Both the position numbers and the translations under genes were made by a program. A stretch of 64,000 nucleotides of DNA, taken from the NCBI GenBank assembly GCA_047967505.1, contig CM106539.1; one strand, 5' to 3'. The DNA is from Dipteris shenzhenensis. Taxonomy: Eukaryota; Polypodiophyta; Polypodiopsida; Gleicheniales. This document shows positions 49,751 through 61,469 of this stretch, piece after piece; position 1 is the stretch's first letter, and the number at the start of each line of letters is the position of its first letter. The notes under the pieces were generated by a model. The model saw only the letters and a list, made by a program, of their open reading frames with translations, did not search any database and was not told the DNA's origin.

Positions 49751-51514
49751 AGGCCGATCTAGAGGCCGTGGTAGAAATCAGAATATGCAACAAACTCAAG
49801 AAAACCAGTCCTATGGAGGAGGACGTGGTAACTCTAGAGGCAGGGGGAGCCAAAGAGGCCGTGGTGGATGGCAGAGAGGCCAAAATGCAAACAGCAATGT
49901 TGAATGCTACTACTGTGGTAAAATGGGTCATATGGCTAAAGACTGCTACAAAAAGCAGAATGACATTATGAATGAAAAATTGCAGCAAGGAAATTATGCA
50001 TCTTCTAGTAGACAGAGTGATGACAGAAATGAGCATCTATTTATGGTGCAGCACATGACCAATTCTGTGACAAGTGTAGAAGAACGAAATGATGTGTGGT
50101 ATGTTGACTCAGGTGCATCAAACCACATGACAGTTCATGCAGAATGGATGCAGGATGCAAGGAAAATGGAAAAACCAGGATTTGTGGAGACTGGTGATGA
50201 TACTGCACATCCTATTGTGCAGATTGGTAAAATTCCTTTGTCTATGCAGGATGGGAAAAAGAAATACCTGTCTGATGTATTTCATGTCTCGAACATCACC
50301 AAGAACCTGGTTTCTATTGGTCAAATGGTTGAGCAGGGCTTGCAGGTCAGATTCAATCCTCATGGATGCCTTGTTGAGGATATGAAAAATAATGGTTGCT
50401 TGATAGCAAAAGGAAAGAAGAAGGGCAGGATGTTTACGCTGGATGCGGACATGCCTGAATTGAGTGCAGCAATGTTTGCACATGGGACCGGTGTGGTTGC
50501 AGATATTGATATCTGGCATAAACGCATTGGTCATGTTAATATATAGCGACTCAAATCAATGCAAGCCCAAAATATTGTTGCAGGATTGCCTAAATTCAAG
50601 GTTGCAAAAATGCATAAGGTTTGTGAAGCCTGTCAATTTGGAAAACAGGCAAGGAAACCATTTCCTAGGCATGTTCAAGAGAGCAAGAAGCCATTGGAGT
50701 TAATCCACTCTGATGTGTGGACTACTAAAGCTGCATCTATTGGAGGTTGTCATTATTTTGTCACTTTTATTGATGACTACAGCAGAAAAGTTTGGGTGCA
50801 TTTTATGAAAAAGAAAAGTGAAGTGTTTGGGCATTTCAAAGCTTTTAAAGCTATGGTTGAAAAAGAAACAGGCCTGCAAATAAAATGCCTAAGGTCAGAT
50901 GGAGGGGGAGAGTACCTCTCAAATGAGTTTGCAAGGTTCCTGCAGGAGCATGGCATAAAGCAGCAATATTCATGCAGTCATACCCCAAAGCAAAATGGAC
51001 TTGCAGAAAGGAAAAATAGGCATATTGGAGAGGTATCTCAGGCCATGCTAAATGAAAAAGATCTACCAGATTATTATTGGGCTGAAGCAGTTGCTACAGC
51101 AGTTTACATAATGAACAGGACTCCCAATGCAGCAATACATGGCATGACGCCAGAGGAGATGTATACTAGTAGGAAACCATACATTTCTCATTTGAAAATT
51201 TTTGGTTGCATTGCCTATGTTCATGTGCCAGATGAGTTGAGGTCCAAGTTGGATCCAAAAGCTGAGAAGTGCAACTTTATTGGTTATTCTCTGCACAGCA
51301 GAAAGGGTATAGATGCTATAACCCTTCTACTCGTAAGTTTACAGTGAGCAGAGATGTTGTTTTTGATGAGATGAGCAGCTGGTATAAACCAATAAATGTG
51401 ATGATTGATGTAGATGCACAAAATGGTAATGTAGCACAGAATTCAATGCAGCAATCACAAAATATCAGTGGACCTACAGTGTCCTCTAGTAGTGGTTCAC
51501 ATACTTCGCCATGA
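49751..51514 (+). pseudogene. pol: Copia zinc knuckle, protease and integrase, broken
   Basis: The frame runs RGRGRNQNMQQ, then the knuckle CYYCGKMGHMAKDC (near 49908) and the protease motif VWYVDSGASNHMT (near 50095). The integrase zinc site follows (IWHKRIGHVNI, then TAG 50544-50546, then RLKSM, with CEACQFGKQ). The catalytic core has LIHSDVWT, FIDDYSRKVWV and KQNGLAERKNRH. A frame change near 51300 precedes KGYRCYNPSTRKFTVSRDVV. The frame ends TGA at 51512-51514 before RT would start. The TAG is at the Gln of the HVN-x-QRL integrase motif. Confidence 0.8.
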
Positions 51515-52018
51515 AACATTGGATATAAGGCCACACATTGGTCTAGTTAAGGTATTGATTGAGTACTAAATTCAATTTGTACTATCTCGGCTATATATTG
51601 TGACAATAGTACATTGCATTTACATTTTACTCACATTTTATGCAATATCAAATGACTTCATCTTCGAATAGATAAAACCTCCACATTATTATCGCTCTAG
51701 CAAACATTAAATGTTAACATTAGATTGTACTTGATTGCACAAGTCTTCTTTTGGTGCTTAATTCTATAGATCTAGCCAAAATTTTAAATTGTATATATAA
51801 TATGTTGGCGAAAGTTTCCAAATATTCTTATTTATTATATAAAACGTTGGCAAATTTTCATGGACTTTATTTATAATTTTATAATCTTAAAGGCTAAACC
51901 TAGCTCTTTTTTTAATTTTAGTTTCAAATTGTGGTGAATATACTAACCTTTTATTTTTATAAAAGCATATAAACTTTCACAAGCCATATAAAACTTTCAC
52001 TTATTAACGAAACTAACG
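51515..52018. other. Right subterminal part of the hAT element
   Basis: AT-rich, non-coding sequence between the Copia remnant and the right terminal repeat. It includes the doubled phrase GTTGGC(G)AAA(G/T)TTT.C near 51806 and 51847, reminiscent of hAT subterminal transposase-binding repeats. Confidence 0.4.
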
Positions 52019-52022
52019 CGAA

Positions 52023-52035
52023 AAAATCATCCCTG
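52023..52035 (-). repeat. hAT terminal inverted repeat, right
   Basis: AAAATCATCCCTG ends the element and pairs with 29154-29166. It is followed by GTGTTATT (52036-52043), the right target duplication. Confidence 0.85.
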
Positions 52036-53190
52036 GTGTTATTCGAACAAGTACTTATCAGATGGGGGCTCACTTTGCAGGCAATTCAATACCATCTATG
52101 TTCAGATGCGTGCAAAGTATTGTGTCCATCGGATATGATTTGCATGGCCGATCATGCATTATACACTGTTTTCCTCCTAGTGTTATGCACCACCATCAAA
52201 GAATGCGCTCCCAGGTGTGCTATCCAAACAAGTACTTATGGGATGGGTGTGCCACTTTGCATGCAAGTCAATACAACCTGGATAGAGCCCCCTGCAAAGT
52301 ATTGTGCCCATCAAATATGATTTGCATGGTCGACCAAGCCTTAAACTCCATTTCTACCTTAGTGTCATTCACAAGCATCAAAAAACACTCTCCTAGGTGT
52401 GTTATTTCAATAAGTACTTATCAGATTGGTGTGCCACATTACATGCAGCTCAATACCACCTAGCTTGAGGTGTGTGAAAAGTATTATGTCCATCATATAT
52501 GCTTTGCATGGTCTATTGATCACACATTATGCATTGTTTCCCCCCTAGTGTTATGCACAATCATTAAAAACGCGTTCCCAGGTGTGTTATGTGAACAAGT
52601 CCTTATGGGATGGATGCGCCACTTTGCATGCAAGTAAATACCACCTATTTTGAGGTGTGTGCAAAGTATTATGCCCATCAGATAGGCTTTGCATTGTCGA
52701 TCATGCACCATTTTTTCCTCAGTGTGATGCACATCCATAAGAAAACACGCTCCTAGGTGGTTATATGAACAAGTACTTATCGGATGGTTGCGCCACATTG
52801 CATGCAATGCAATACCACCTAGGTTGAGGTGCGTGCAGAGTATTATGCCCATCGGATATGCTTTGCATGGTTGATCACGCATTCACATATTATATGGCAT
52901 TTTTTCCCTGGTGTTATGCACAATCGTAAAAAAACGTGCTCCCAAGTGTGTTATATGAACAAGTACTCATGGGATGGGTACACCACTTTTCATGCAACTC
53001 AATACTACCTAGGTTGAAGTGCATTCAAAGTATTCTGTCCATCCGATATGCTTTGCATGGTCGATCAAGCATTAAACTCCGTTTTTGCCTCAGTGTGATG
53101 CACATCCATCAAAAAACACGCTCCTAGGTGTGTTATCCGAACAAGCACTTATCAGATGGGTACACCACATTGCATGCAACTTAATACTAA
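52036..53190 (-). repeat. Inverted 182-bp satellite, right part
   Basis: About six monomers, continuing the array broken at 29153, with the same orientation and motifs (GTGTTAT, AAGTACTTATC, TGTGCCCATC, ATGCTTTGCATGGTCGATCA). Together with 28597-29153 it makes about nine monomers, in opposite orientation to the array before gene A. The first 8 bp are the hAT target duplication. Divergence between monomers is greater than in the forward array. Confidence 0.9.
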
Positions 53191-53429
53191 ATTCTTTATA
53201 CTATCATTTATAAGTCTAAACCGTATAATCGCAAATTTAAATTAGAGATTCTATTAGCTCAATGCTAAACATGAATCCATTATTGAAAACCCATATCCTT
53301 GTATCAGCATCAAAATTAAATGAAATAAAGTAAAAGTAAAATAAAAGAGAGTAACTTAATAAAGAGTTATAACTAATAGGAAAAATATTCAAAAGAGACT
53401 AATATTTTTTATAATTGTTCCACAGGAAG
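53191..53429 (+). other. Junction between the inverted satellite and gene B
   Basis: AT-rich sequence with AGAGACTAATATTT and TAATTGTTCCACAG just before the ATG at 53430, matching the sequence before gene A. It is probably an intron acceptor. Confidence 0.35.
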
Positions 53430-56400
53430 ATGTCGAAAGGTTTCATTCTTGGGATGGAGGTAATATTATATTGTCAAAGAGAAGTAGTTGCATTTGCTAC
53501 AATCCATGATAGTGATCCAAATTCTCTTTGTCACTTTCAAAGACTTGGTGAAGATAAGGTTGCAGTTATTGTATCAAAGATTCTTAGCGCACATGTTGAG
53601 CTAAAGCATAAGTGTGGAGATATGGAAGTACTTAAAGATATTATGCGTTATAATGTTTTCAATTGAAAATCATTTATTGCATGGGATAGAGATAAGACTT
53701 ATCTAACACATATCATCGGGAATACAATGTGCAATTCATTGGATTTCAGTGTGGGAGATATTTTGCAAATGATTTCATTTGCAAATAAGAACAGCAGTGG
53801 AAGGTCAAGTTTTGGGGTTTGAATACTGGGATCAGTGGTCATTTGCAAAGATGAGGATTGTTAAAGTTACTAATGATGGTATGGATGATAACACAACGTC
53901 ATTGGATGGTCCCTATTAAGAGGATGCAATTTTTGGAGATTAAAAAGGGACGTGTGGTTTTCAATGATAAAGATAGAGTATACTACAATTTCAAAGGACT
54001 AAAAGAATATGCCTACAAGCCAAGCTTTGTCCCTTTGCAGACATGGATGATCTCAATGGAATTAAGAATAGAAGTGACATCTTATCACGAGTGGATGAGT
54101 TCATTGATACCGAGAAAGATAAAGAATTCAAAAGCAATGTCTGCTCTAGAGTGGATGAATTCTTGCATATTGAGAAAGGCAAAGGAATCAAAAGTGTTGT
54201 CTCTTTAGAATTAGATGATTTCAATGCAATCATCTATAGAAGTAACATCTTATCAAGAGTGGATGAGTTCCATGGTACTATGAAGGCAAAAGACTTCAGA
54301 AGCGATGTCTTATCTGGAGTTGATGAATTCAAGCATGCCGAGAAAGATAAAGATATCATTGGTGAGTTCAATGGTACTGTGAAGGAAAAAGACTTCAAAA
54401 GCGAGGCCTTATCTCGAGTTGATGAATTCACGCACGCATGTCCAAAAAGATAAAGATATCATCGGTGTTGTCTCCTCAAACTTGGATGATTTCAATGCAC
54501 TTAACTATATAAGTGATATCTTGTCGGGAGTGGATGAGTTCATTGGTACCAATAAAGCAAAAGGTTTCAGAAGTGGTCTCATCTAGAGTGGATGAATTCA
54601 TACACATTGTCAAGGAACACAAAGAGTTTGAAAGTTTTGGCTTATCAAAGATGGACGACATGGATATTGACTCAAATGGTCCAAAGATTACTTTAAAGAC
54701 AAGAATGAAATCAACAAAGGACTATTTGGTATTTGACTTTGACAATGATAAGATAAACGATGCAACATCCCATGAAAACACGACGACAAATAAATTCGAC
54801 AAGGAGAAGTGTACAAATTCCAAAAAGGATGTACAAAAGAAACCAACAACAAAGGACTATTCGGTATTTGACTTTGATTGTAATAAGATGAAGGATGCAA
54901 CATCCCATCAAAATAAAGTGACAAATAAATTTGATAGGGAGAAGTGTACAAATGTACAGAAGAAATGGACATATATATGCATGAAAAGAAAGCGAGTCCA
55001 AGCAGAAGTAGAAAAGCAACCAAAGAGAATAAGACTAATGAATGAAGATGTTATGCTAAAAGAAATGTGATCTACATGTTGCAAGCGAAGTTGTATGTAT
55101 TCCATTAACTTACTTGACATCAGGGGATGTAGAGAACAACTGTGGCAAAGAAGAGGGAGCAAAAGAAATGAATACCTGCTCATAAGGCTCTCTTGCTTTC
55201 TGGTAAATGACACGAAAAAGCCAAATTTCAAACAACAGATAAAGCCTCGTATAAATGGAAAAAGTATTTGCAATAATGCATATTGCATTACTACAGGATT
55301 ATTACATGGCACATACTAGGATTTGGCTAACAAAGCAAAGTATGGAATAAAGTTAAATAACATTCATGGAAACACATGAAGGCCCAAAACAAGAGCCTCA
55401 ACAGTCTCGACAACAACAAATTTTTTTTTTCATAAAGCCGACAACAATTTAAAAAGACTACATTCATGAAAATGCTTTACCTCAATCCCATCTATCTGAA
55501 ATGCATCTTTCGATAGGTTTGACAAAAAATTAGTGTTTAAGTCTATGTTTAAGTCTATTGGAGAAACACAGAGGCAAAGAGGGCATGCTGTGACATCTTT
55601 TCACAATTTGTATACTCTTTGGAAGAAGAGCTTTGTACATGTTAAAATCCTAAAAAGGCAAAAAATGTCAAAGTGCAATGATTGTGATGATCTAAAGTGA
55701 GCACTTGAGACTGCAACATCTCTACAACAAAGAGAATCATACAAAAAAAAGAAGGGAATTTCATCATGGACTAGTTCGGCATTCTAGACTAACATATGCA
55801 TTTTGGAAGGAGCAAGCTATTTCTCATCTAAGTTACAAGGAAAATACTTTACCTCGATTCATTAATACTTCACCTAAGTTACAAGGAAAATACTTTTTGA
55901 AGACACATCCGTGTGGAGTGTTAGTGCATGGATTTAAGTTTTTTGTAGACATATGGATTGATTCCTTGCATCTACATGATAGCAATCAAGTTGTAACGTC
56001 AGTTATGAAGGTACATGCAGAATAAGGTCACCTACCAGTGAGAATACAGGTAGACAATTATGGATGAGAGAATAAGAATGTACTCTTTTTTGCATTTTGC
56101 TCAATGCTAATTCCTCATTTAATCTTCAATGATATTGAAGTTGTGTTTTTGTTGGTTGGACACACACATGAAGATATCAATCAAGTTTTTAGCACAGTCT
56201 CAAGAGAGCTAAAACACAAGGACATGGAGACGATGGATGACCTGATAAGAAAATGTGGGAGGCAAGTTGGTTGCTGCAAGGAAGGTACAACATGCTTTTA
56301 TGGTTGAAAGGATGTATGATTGGAAGAGCTTTATTCTACCTTTCATACAAAAAGGTGGTGATGCCCCGATTGGTCATAGCACTCCACACTACTTTCACTT

Positions 56401-57260
56401 TTTCTTAAAGGATGAAAAACCATTGATGCATTGGCAACACTATTTTCATGATACAACATGGGAACCCAAAGAACCTTATGGTCTCTTAACTTCAATCCCA
56501 AGCAAAGAAATGCATCCAGTATGCGCTGCTATAAAAGAATTTAGCGAGAAATCTAAAGGTGAAATAGAAGGCTTAAAATCTTTTATTACATACAAAGAGG
56601 AAATGCTTCATAGATTTCATGATTGGAAGAAGGAACACACTACTGTTGTAATTAAGAAGACGTATCAATTGATAAAGGACCTTGAAAGGAAGCAAGCAGA
56701 TGATGCTGAGGCAAAACAACCTTTATTTTGGCCAAATGTTGGTAACGACTTGCACCCATCGTTTGATGTCTTTGAAAATAAGTTTGATTCACTACTCCCA
56801 TGTCCATATTGTGGACTGAGGAAGAGAGAGTTTATGCCAGAAGTAGACATAGACATCCATTGTTTTGTTGCAGTTCAACCATTGGATGATGAGCATGAGA
56901 ATGTTAAGTTCTCGTTTGCAAAAGTGGTGGGTGTGAGCATGGATGATGAGAGAAAAGTTGCAACATTTATAACACTTTGGTATGAGCCAAGGGGTAGGAG
57001 AACCAGGATAACAATACACTGTATATTGACTGTTTGAAAAAGGAATGAGTCCCAAACCATGAAGCAGTTTCAGAGCTTTCCATAGAGACATTCATAGTAT
57101 CTTGGAAATCAAGGACAAAGAAAACAAGGAAGCACATGGGATATGATGTAGAAGAAAAAATAAGAATACCACTACCCATTATTTTGCACATTACAGAGTT
57201 TTTGAAGATGCTCACACTAAGGAGGAAGTAGAAGGAGATAGCGCAAATGAAGAATGCCCA
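53430..57260 (+). pseudogene. DUF7869-type transposase-like gene, decayed copy B
   Basis: Homologous to 22852-26317 throughout: GMEVILYCQREVVAFATIHD at the start, at least nine [IV]LS-x-VDEF units (54060-54620) against four in copy A, then CCKRSCM, CREQLWQRRGSKRNEYLL, INGKSICNNAYCITTGLLHG, TYAFWKEQAISH, FLLVGHTHEDINQVFS, MYDWKSFILPFIQ and PYCGLRKREFMPEVDIDIHC. Stops of all three kinds occur: TGA after VFN (53664-53666), TAA for Tyr after GPY, TGA before STCCKRSC (55068-55070), TAG for Trp after GTY, and two or more TGA for Arg. Frameshifts are also present. The first catalytic block (VDGMDQN in A) is largely deleted. It is non-functional, but it shows that the two halves of copy A form one protein. 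Confidence 0.8.
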
Positions 57261-57679
57261 TGACAATACCATTCAAGCATCAATAAAGACTCCATATGAC
57301 AGTCTTTAGACTAGATTAAATGAGGATGGCATCCAAGCAACAAGTGATGATGAATTGGATAGTCAAACAAACAAGTTGCCCCTTTGTACTTAACACATTT
57401 GTAAAGGCAGAATTGAGTTATTGAAAAGGCTACGTGTCAGACTCCGTTGTACAAAGATTCATGGAGAGCAATATTTCTTATAAACATATGACAATGTAAA
57501 ATTGCAAGCATAGCTATTACTATTTTTGGAGCATATTTAAAGAGTCTTCCATGCCTATTGTCTATTTTAACCTTTAATTTTTTTGCGACTTCAAGAGTGC
57601 TATAGTTTTCTACATCAAATTTTACGTGCATTCTTTTGGATTAAATTATATTAATAAGTCTCTATTTTGAAAGTAATTT
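57261..57679. other. 3' flank of gene B
   Basis: AT-rich, no gene or repeat recognised. It differs from the corresponding flank of copy A until about 57680. Confidence 0.4.
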
Positions 57680-57970
57680 TTATGGATTTAAATTAATAAC
57701 TCATGATTTTTTAAAAACGTGAACAGGATTGTTAAAAACAAGAAGTACAAAAGGCCTACAAAAGTAGGATTTAATCGAAGTTTTTGCACTAGTAGTGTAC
57801 CATTATAGAGACAGATTGTGAAATTTATTATGTGGAGATGATAGTGACAAAAAGTAAACTTTTGATTCTCGAATGAGATTTTCATACAGTAAACTTTTCA
57901 TTTGGAAAGGATTTTTGGGATTAGTCCAAGAGTAGACATATGAGTCCAAAATTAATTAAATAAGTGTTTC
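57680..57970 (+). other. Shared 3' terminal region of element B
   Basis: AAAAGTAAACTTTTGATT, TTTTCATTTGGAAAGG, ATTTTTGGG, GTCCAAAATTAATTAAATAA and GTGTT parallel 27440-27610 beyond gene A. Similarity ends near 57968, marking the likely right end of the mobile unit. Confidence 0.5.
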
Positions 57971-58139
57971 TTGTGGCAAGCACATAGGGTCAACATTTGC
58001 TTTGGCATAGCCAATCATGAAACTATTTTTGGGGCCATTTTGGGGCCACGACACGATGTGCCCTTGGGTGAGATTTTGAATTTGGAATAGACCCATGCTC
58101 TTGCCAAAAAAATTTTGACATCATGATGCTGCATTGGCA
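57971..58139. other. Spacer, no feature seen
   Basis: Nothing recognisable apart from the phrase GGGGCCATTTTGGGGCC, a short GC-rich direct repeat. Confidence 0.4.
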
Positions 58140-58610
58140 TAATAATGAGATGTAATCTATCATTCTGAGCACTGCAGAGCTTGATTGTATGGCAACTCTA
58201 CCCTACTTCATGCAGCACAGTCTCCAACCTGACTACATTGTGCATATTTGCATTGCTTTGTCTCTGGCCTCTGACCACCTGTCATCACATAGCCTTTTGC
58301 CATAGCTTTGCCACCAATCACCGGTCAGCGTGCCCATGTAGATCATGAAAATTCAAGGCTAGTTGGAGCGACCACTGCGCTAGTTCTTGGTGTAATAATA
58401 AGATGCAATCTATCATTCTGAACACCATAGAGCTTGAGACACAGTAGCTCTGTCCTACTTCACGCAACGCAATCTCTAGCCTGACCACCTATCATCATCC
58501 AATCTTTTGCCACTGCTTTGCCACCTGTCATCAGGCAATGCGCCCATGCAGAGCATGAAAATTAAAGGTCTTCTTGGAGCGACCACCGTGCTGGTTCTTA
58601 GATTTATGGA
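58140..58610. repeat. Tandem repeat of about 255 bp, two diverged copies
   Basis: ATAAT.AGATG.AATCTATCAT, TACTTCA.GCA.C.CA.TCTC, CTTTTGCCA..GCTTTGCCAC and CATGAAAATT.AAGG occur in the same order at 58140-58380 and 58396-58610. Confidence 0.75.
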
Positions 58611-61469
58611 GTTACCTATTTTGACTTATTACAAAAGGAAATCTATGACGACCATCATGTTGGCATACAGAAGGATATCTATGACAACCACCATGCTAGA
58701 GTTATATATTAGTGCACCAAGGAAAATGTATTTTCTTGTGCAACCAAGGAAAATGCAATTGTCAATATGGACCTTGAGGGGTCCTCTTTAGGCAAGGGTC
58801 ATATCAACATGCCATATCTGTCCAGTGACATCTTGGATATTGAATAATGCATGTCGATATGGCCCTTTGCCCTAGAGGGCCATATTGTCAATTGCATTTT
58901 CTAAAAGTCTAATTATAATTTTCTAGATGTATCTCCATGCAACCACCACGGTGGGTTATTTGAGCTATTTTAGTGCTATTTTCATCCTAAACCAAGGAAA
59001 ATAAAGCCCTACTTCATTGGTATTTTAGTGCTTGTTGCAATAAATCCAAAATGAGGGTAAAATTATTCCGAGCCACCATGGTGACTGGAGGTCTGGTGCT
59101 GCCATCCATATAATCAACTACAATTCATCAAGTAAAAATTGAGCAAAAGAGATTATATCTACATCCAATAACAGTTTCTATAAAAATTAGCTTGATGATC
59201 TTTCTTTCAGTTCAATCAATTAAAAAATTTACCCCTTTAAAGAGTAGGTGAGTTCCAATTCAGTGATATTGGGATGGGTGGTGAACAATCAATGGATGAT
59301 TTACCACTTGATGGCTAGAATTATTAAGGTTCAGTGCGAAATTAGACCCTTGCAATGATGACCAGCTAATTCACTATGCCCTAAATTAGCCTTAATTTAG
59401 CATGCATTGGGTTTCTAACTCAATGTGCACTAGGTTATTAATTCAGCATTCAATTAATTAGGAATTGACCTCTATTTTAGATGGGATTTTTGGGTGCAAT
59501 TAATGTGCCACCTAGAAGATTCTATTAGATGTCAAAGGATTAGATTGTGTTAGGGGGTCAAAACTATTTTAGAATGGCCAAAGTTAATTCGATGTGCCTG
59601 AAGCTATTTCAATGTACATTGGGATGCTAATTTAGCATGCAGTGAAATAGAGCTAATTCAGCATGCCTTCCCTAGACTATGTCACCGACAAAAGTTTTGT
59701 GGATTTTAGACCTTCCATGGTTTCTATGCAAGTACTGTGGTCCTAGGAGGTACTTCCTCTACATATTGTACCCATTACCAAAAAAAAAAAAAAAACATTT
59801 GAAGTAAAATGGAGTGTTTTTCACAAAGAGGATAGTTTTGTCATTTCCAAGACCTTGAAACTCTCACTAAATCATCATTTTATGGCTTTCCTCTAAGAAT
59901 TGGATAGCATACAAGTCTTAGCAATTATCACAACTAGCTTTTCCTAAGTTTGGACAACTAGAAACCTCAAAAAGTATCTAGAAAATAACTCAAATGGTGT
60001 CTCCCTCTCTTTCTCACTCACTTTTCCACTTTTCTCAGCTCATACCTTTCTAAAGAACCAAAACCAAATACTATTCACCAATCTACTAAGTGTTGGGAAA
60101 TGGTATGTAATGAGAGAAGCACATGCAACCAAAATCGTACCTCTAACTCCCCGCCAATGGTGCAAAAAAAGTGCAGTCCTTAGCATTGGCTCACATGTCA
60201 TGGAGATCTTAGAAGTGTGAGGACAGAGCCTCCTACTCCAAGATACTCCTTGTGGGAGCTATGCAAGGATGAATGGTCCAAATGTGTCACCCAAATAGCT
60301 CCTAGAGTTTTTGCAAGAGTGAATCCACAAGAGAAGAAGGAGGAGAAGGGATGGCAGAAGGGAGAGGAAGAGAGAGAGGGAGAGAAGATGGGAGACAAGA
60401 GAAGGGGAAGTGGGACAAGTGGCTTTCATTAAAGGCAAGAGTTAACAAGAATACAAGAGACAACTCTTGGAAATAAGGGAGAGTTGTATTCCTAAAAAAT
60501 TGCATACAACAATTGAAGACCAAAGTCAAAATTTTGGCCTTTTATACATAGCACCTTTTGAAGGGAGGGCCAAGCCTATAATCTCATTCTCTTCCTACCA
60601 TCTCTACTCTATTGTTCCTAGTGTGTTTACAATCCTCTTGAGCCAATACATATCTAAGGAAATTCCTAACAAAATCCTTAAGCACATTGCATTTACAAGA
60701 TTGCATAGGAAGATGCAAAAGGCGACAATGATAACTTCATTAATATAGAGGTAATAGTTGATGTATAATGAAAGAAAATCAAGTATTATGAATAGAAGTA
60801 GCAATAAGATGGGGTGAAATTAATTACATGCTCATCACCTGAAAAGGTTGTGTCTCAAATTTAAAGAGTTTGTATATCAAATTTATATTGATGCGAATTC
60901 ATATCACCACATCATCATCTTTTCCTCAACCTTGAGGTTGCTTGAGATCTCTTTGTGATGATCTTTAGCTTCCATCTTGTGGATGCCTTTGTTTAATGGT
61001 TTCTCATTTTGTAATTTCTTTTGTGTCTTCTTCTTTAAATATTTGCAGAGGATACCTTAAAGAAAAGTATTTTAAAAAAGTTGTGAATGCATCTCCTATA
61101 TCATGTAAAAATGCAAATTCATATTAATTAGTTGGGTAGGACATGCGGGCGGGTGAAAGGATTGAGGCAAGGGAGAAAATTGCAAAGGGTGGAAATCTCA
61201 GGGGCAAGTGGGAGGTAGTGTGGGAGTGGAGAGCTCTTTAAACAATGAAATGAAAATGAGGGCAGAGCTAAATACTTATAATTAACATCCACTAACACAA
61301 ATTTTCTCATTTATACTGCAACTCATGTTCATTATACATTGGCTTTACTGCAAATCACATAACTAAAATTACAAAGAATTAAATCACATAACTAAAATTA
61401 CAAAGAAATTCTGAAACTTATGCATGGGCATCCACATTGGAAGAGTCTACACCATCATTTTCATTTGTC
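58611..61469. other. Intergenic region, no gene recognised
   Basis: Only short unrelated reading frames occur. It contains a poly-A run at 59780-59795, purine-rich stretches at 60330-60410, an AT-rich segment around 60700-60900 and the doubled phrase AAATCACATAACTAAAATTA near 61350 and 61381. The poly-A run could mark an old retroposed sequence, but I see no source gene. Confidence 0.4.

Larger units (their letters stand above)
48222..51514 (+). mobile_element. 5'-half Copia element: LTR, gag, protease and integrase only
   Basis: The LTR (48222-48540) is followed at once by a primer-binding site for initiator tRNA-Met. After a leader of about 530 bp come gag (from 49083), a zinc knuckle, protease and integrase. 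The sequence stops at 51514 in the region after integrase (RDVVFDEMSSWYKP). RT, RNase H and the 3' LTR are missing. At least three frameshifts and four nonsense codons (three TAG, one TAA) are present, all at Gln positions. It is an old, truncated insertion in the hAT. Confidence 0.85.
29154..52035 (-). mobile_element. hAT DNA transposon, 22.9 kb including nested insertions
   Basis: The ends CAGGGATGGTTTT (29154) and, on the other strand, CAGGGATGATTTT (52035) form a 13-bp terminal inverted repeat with one mismatch. They are flanked by the perfect 8-bp duplication GTGTTATT. A minus-strand hAT transposase pseudogene lies near the left end. The element interrupts one satellite monomer: joining 29153 to 52044 restores the array. 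Inside are kinase-like and LRR fragments, a fold-back repeat, Copia remnants and a full Ty3 element. Without the Ty3 (9.6 kb) and Copia (about 1.2 and 3.3 kb) the element would be about 8.7 kb. It was probably mobilised as a shorter form and enlarged later. Confidence 0.85.

Noticed and set aside
58507-58791. Short frames across the 255-bp repeat
   Set aside because: No conserved frame between the two repeat copies.
60217-60432. Short Lys/Glu-rich frame
   Set aside because: Purine-rich composition, no homology recognised, no regulatory context.
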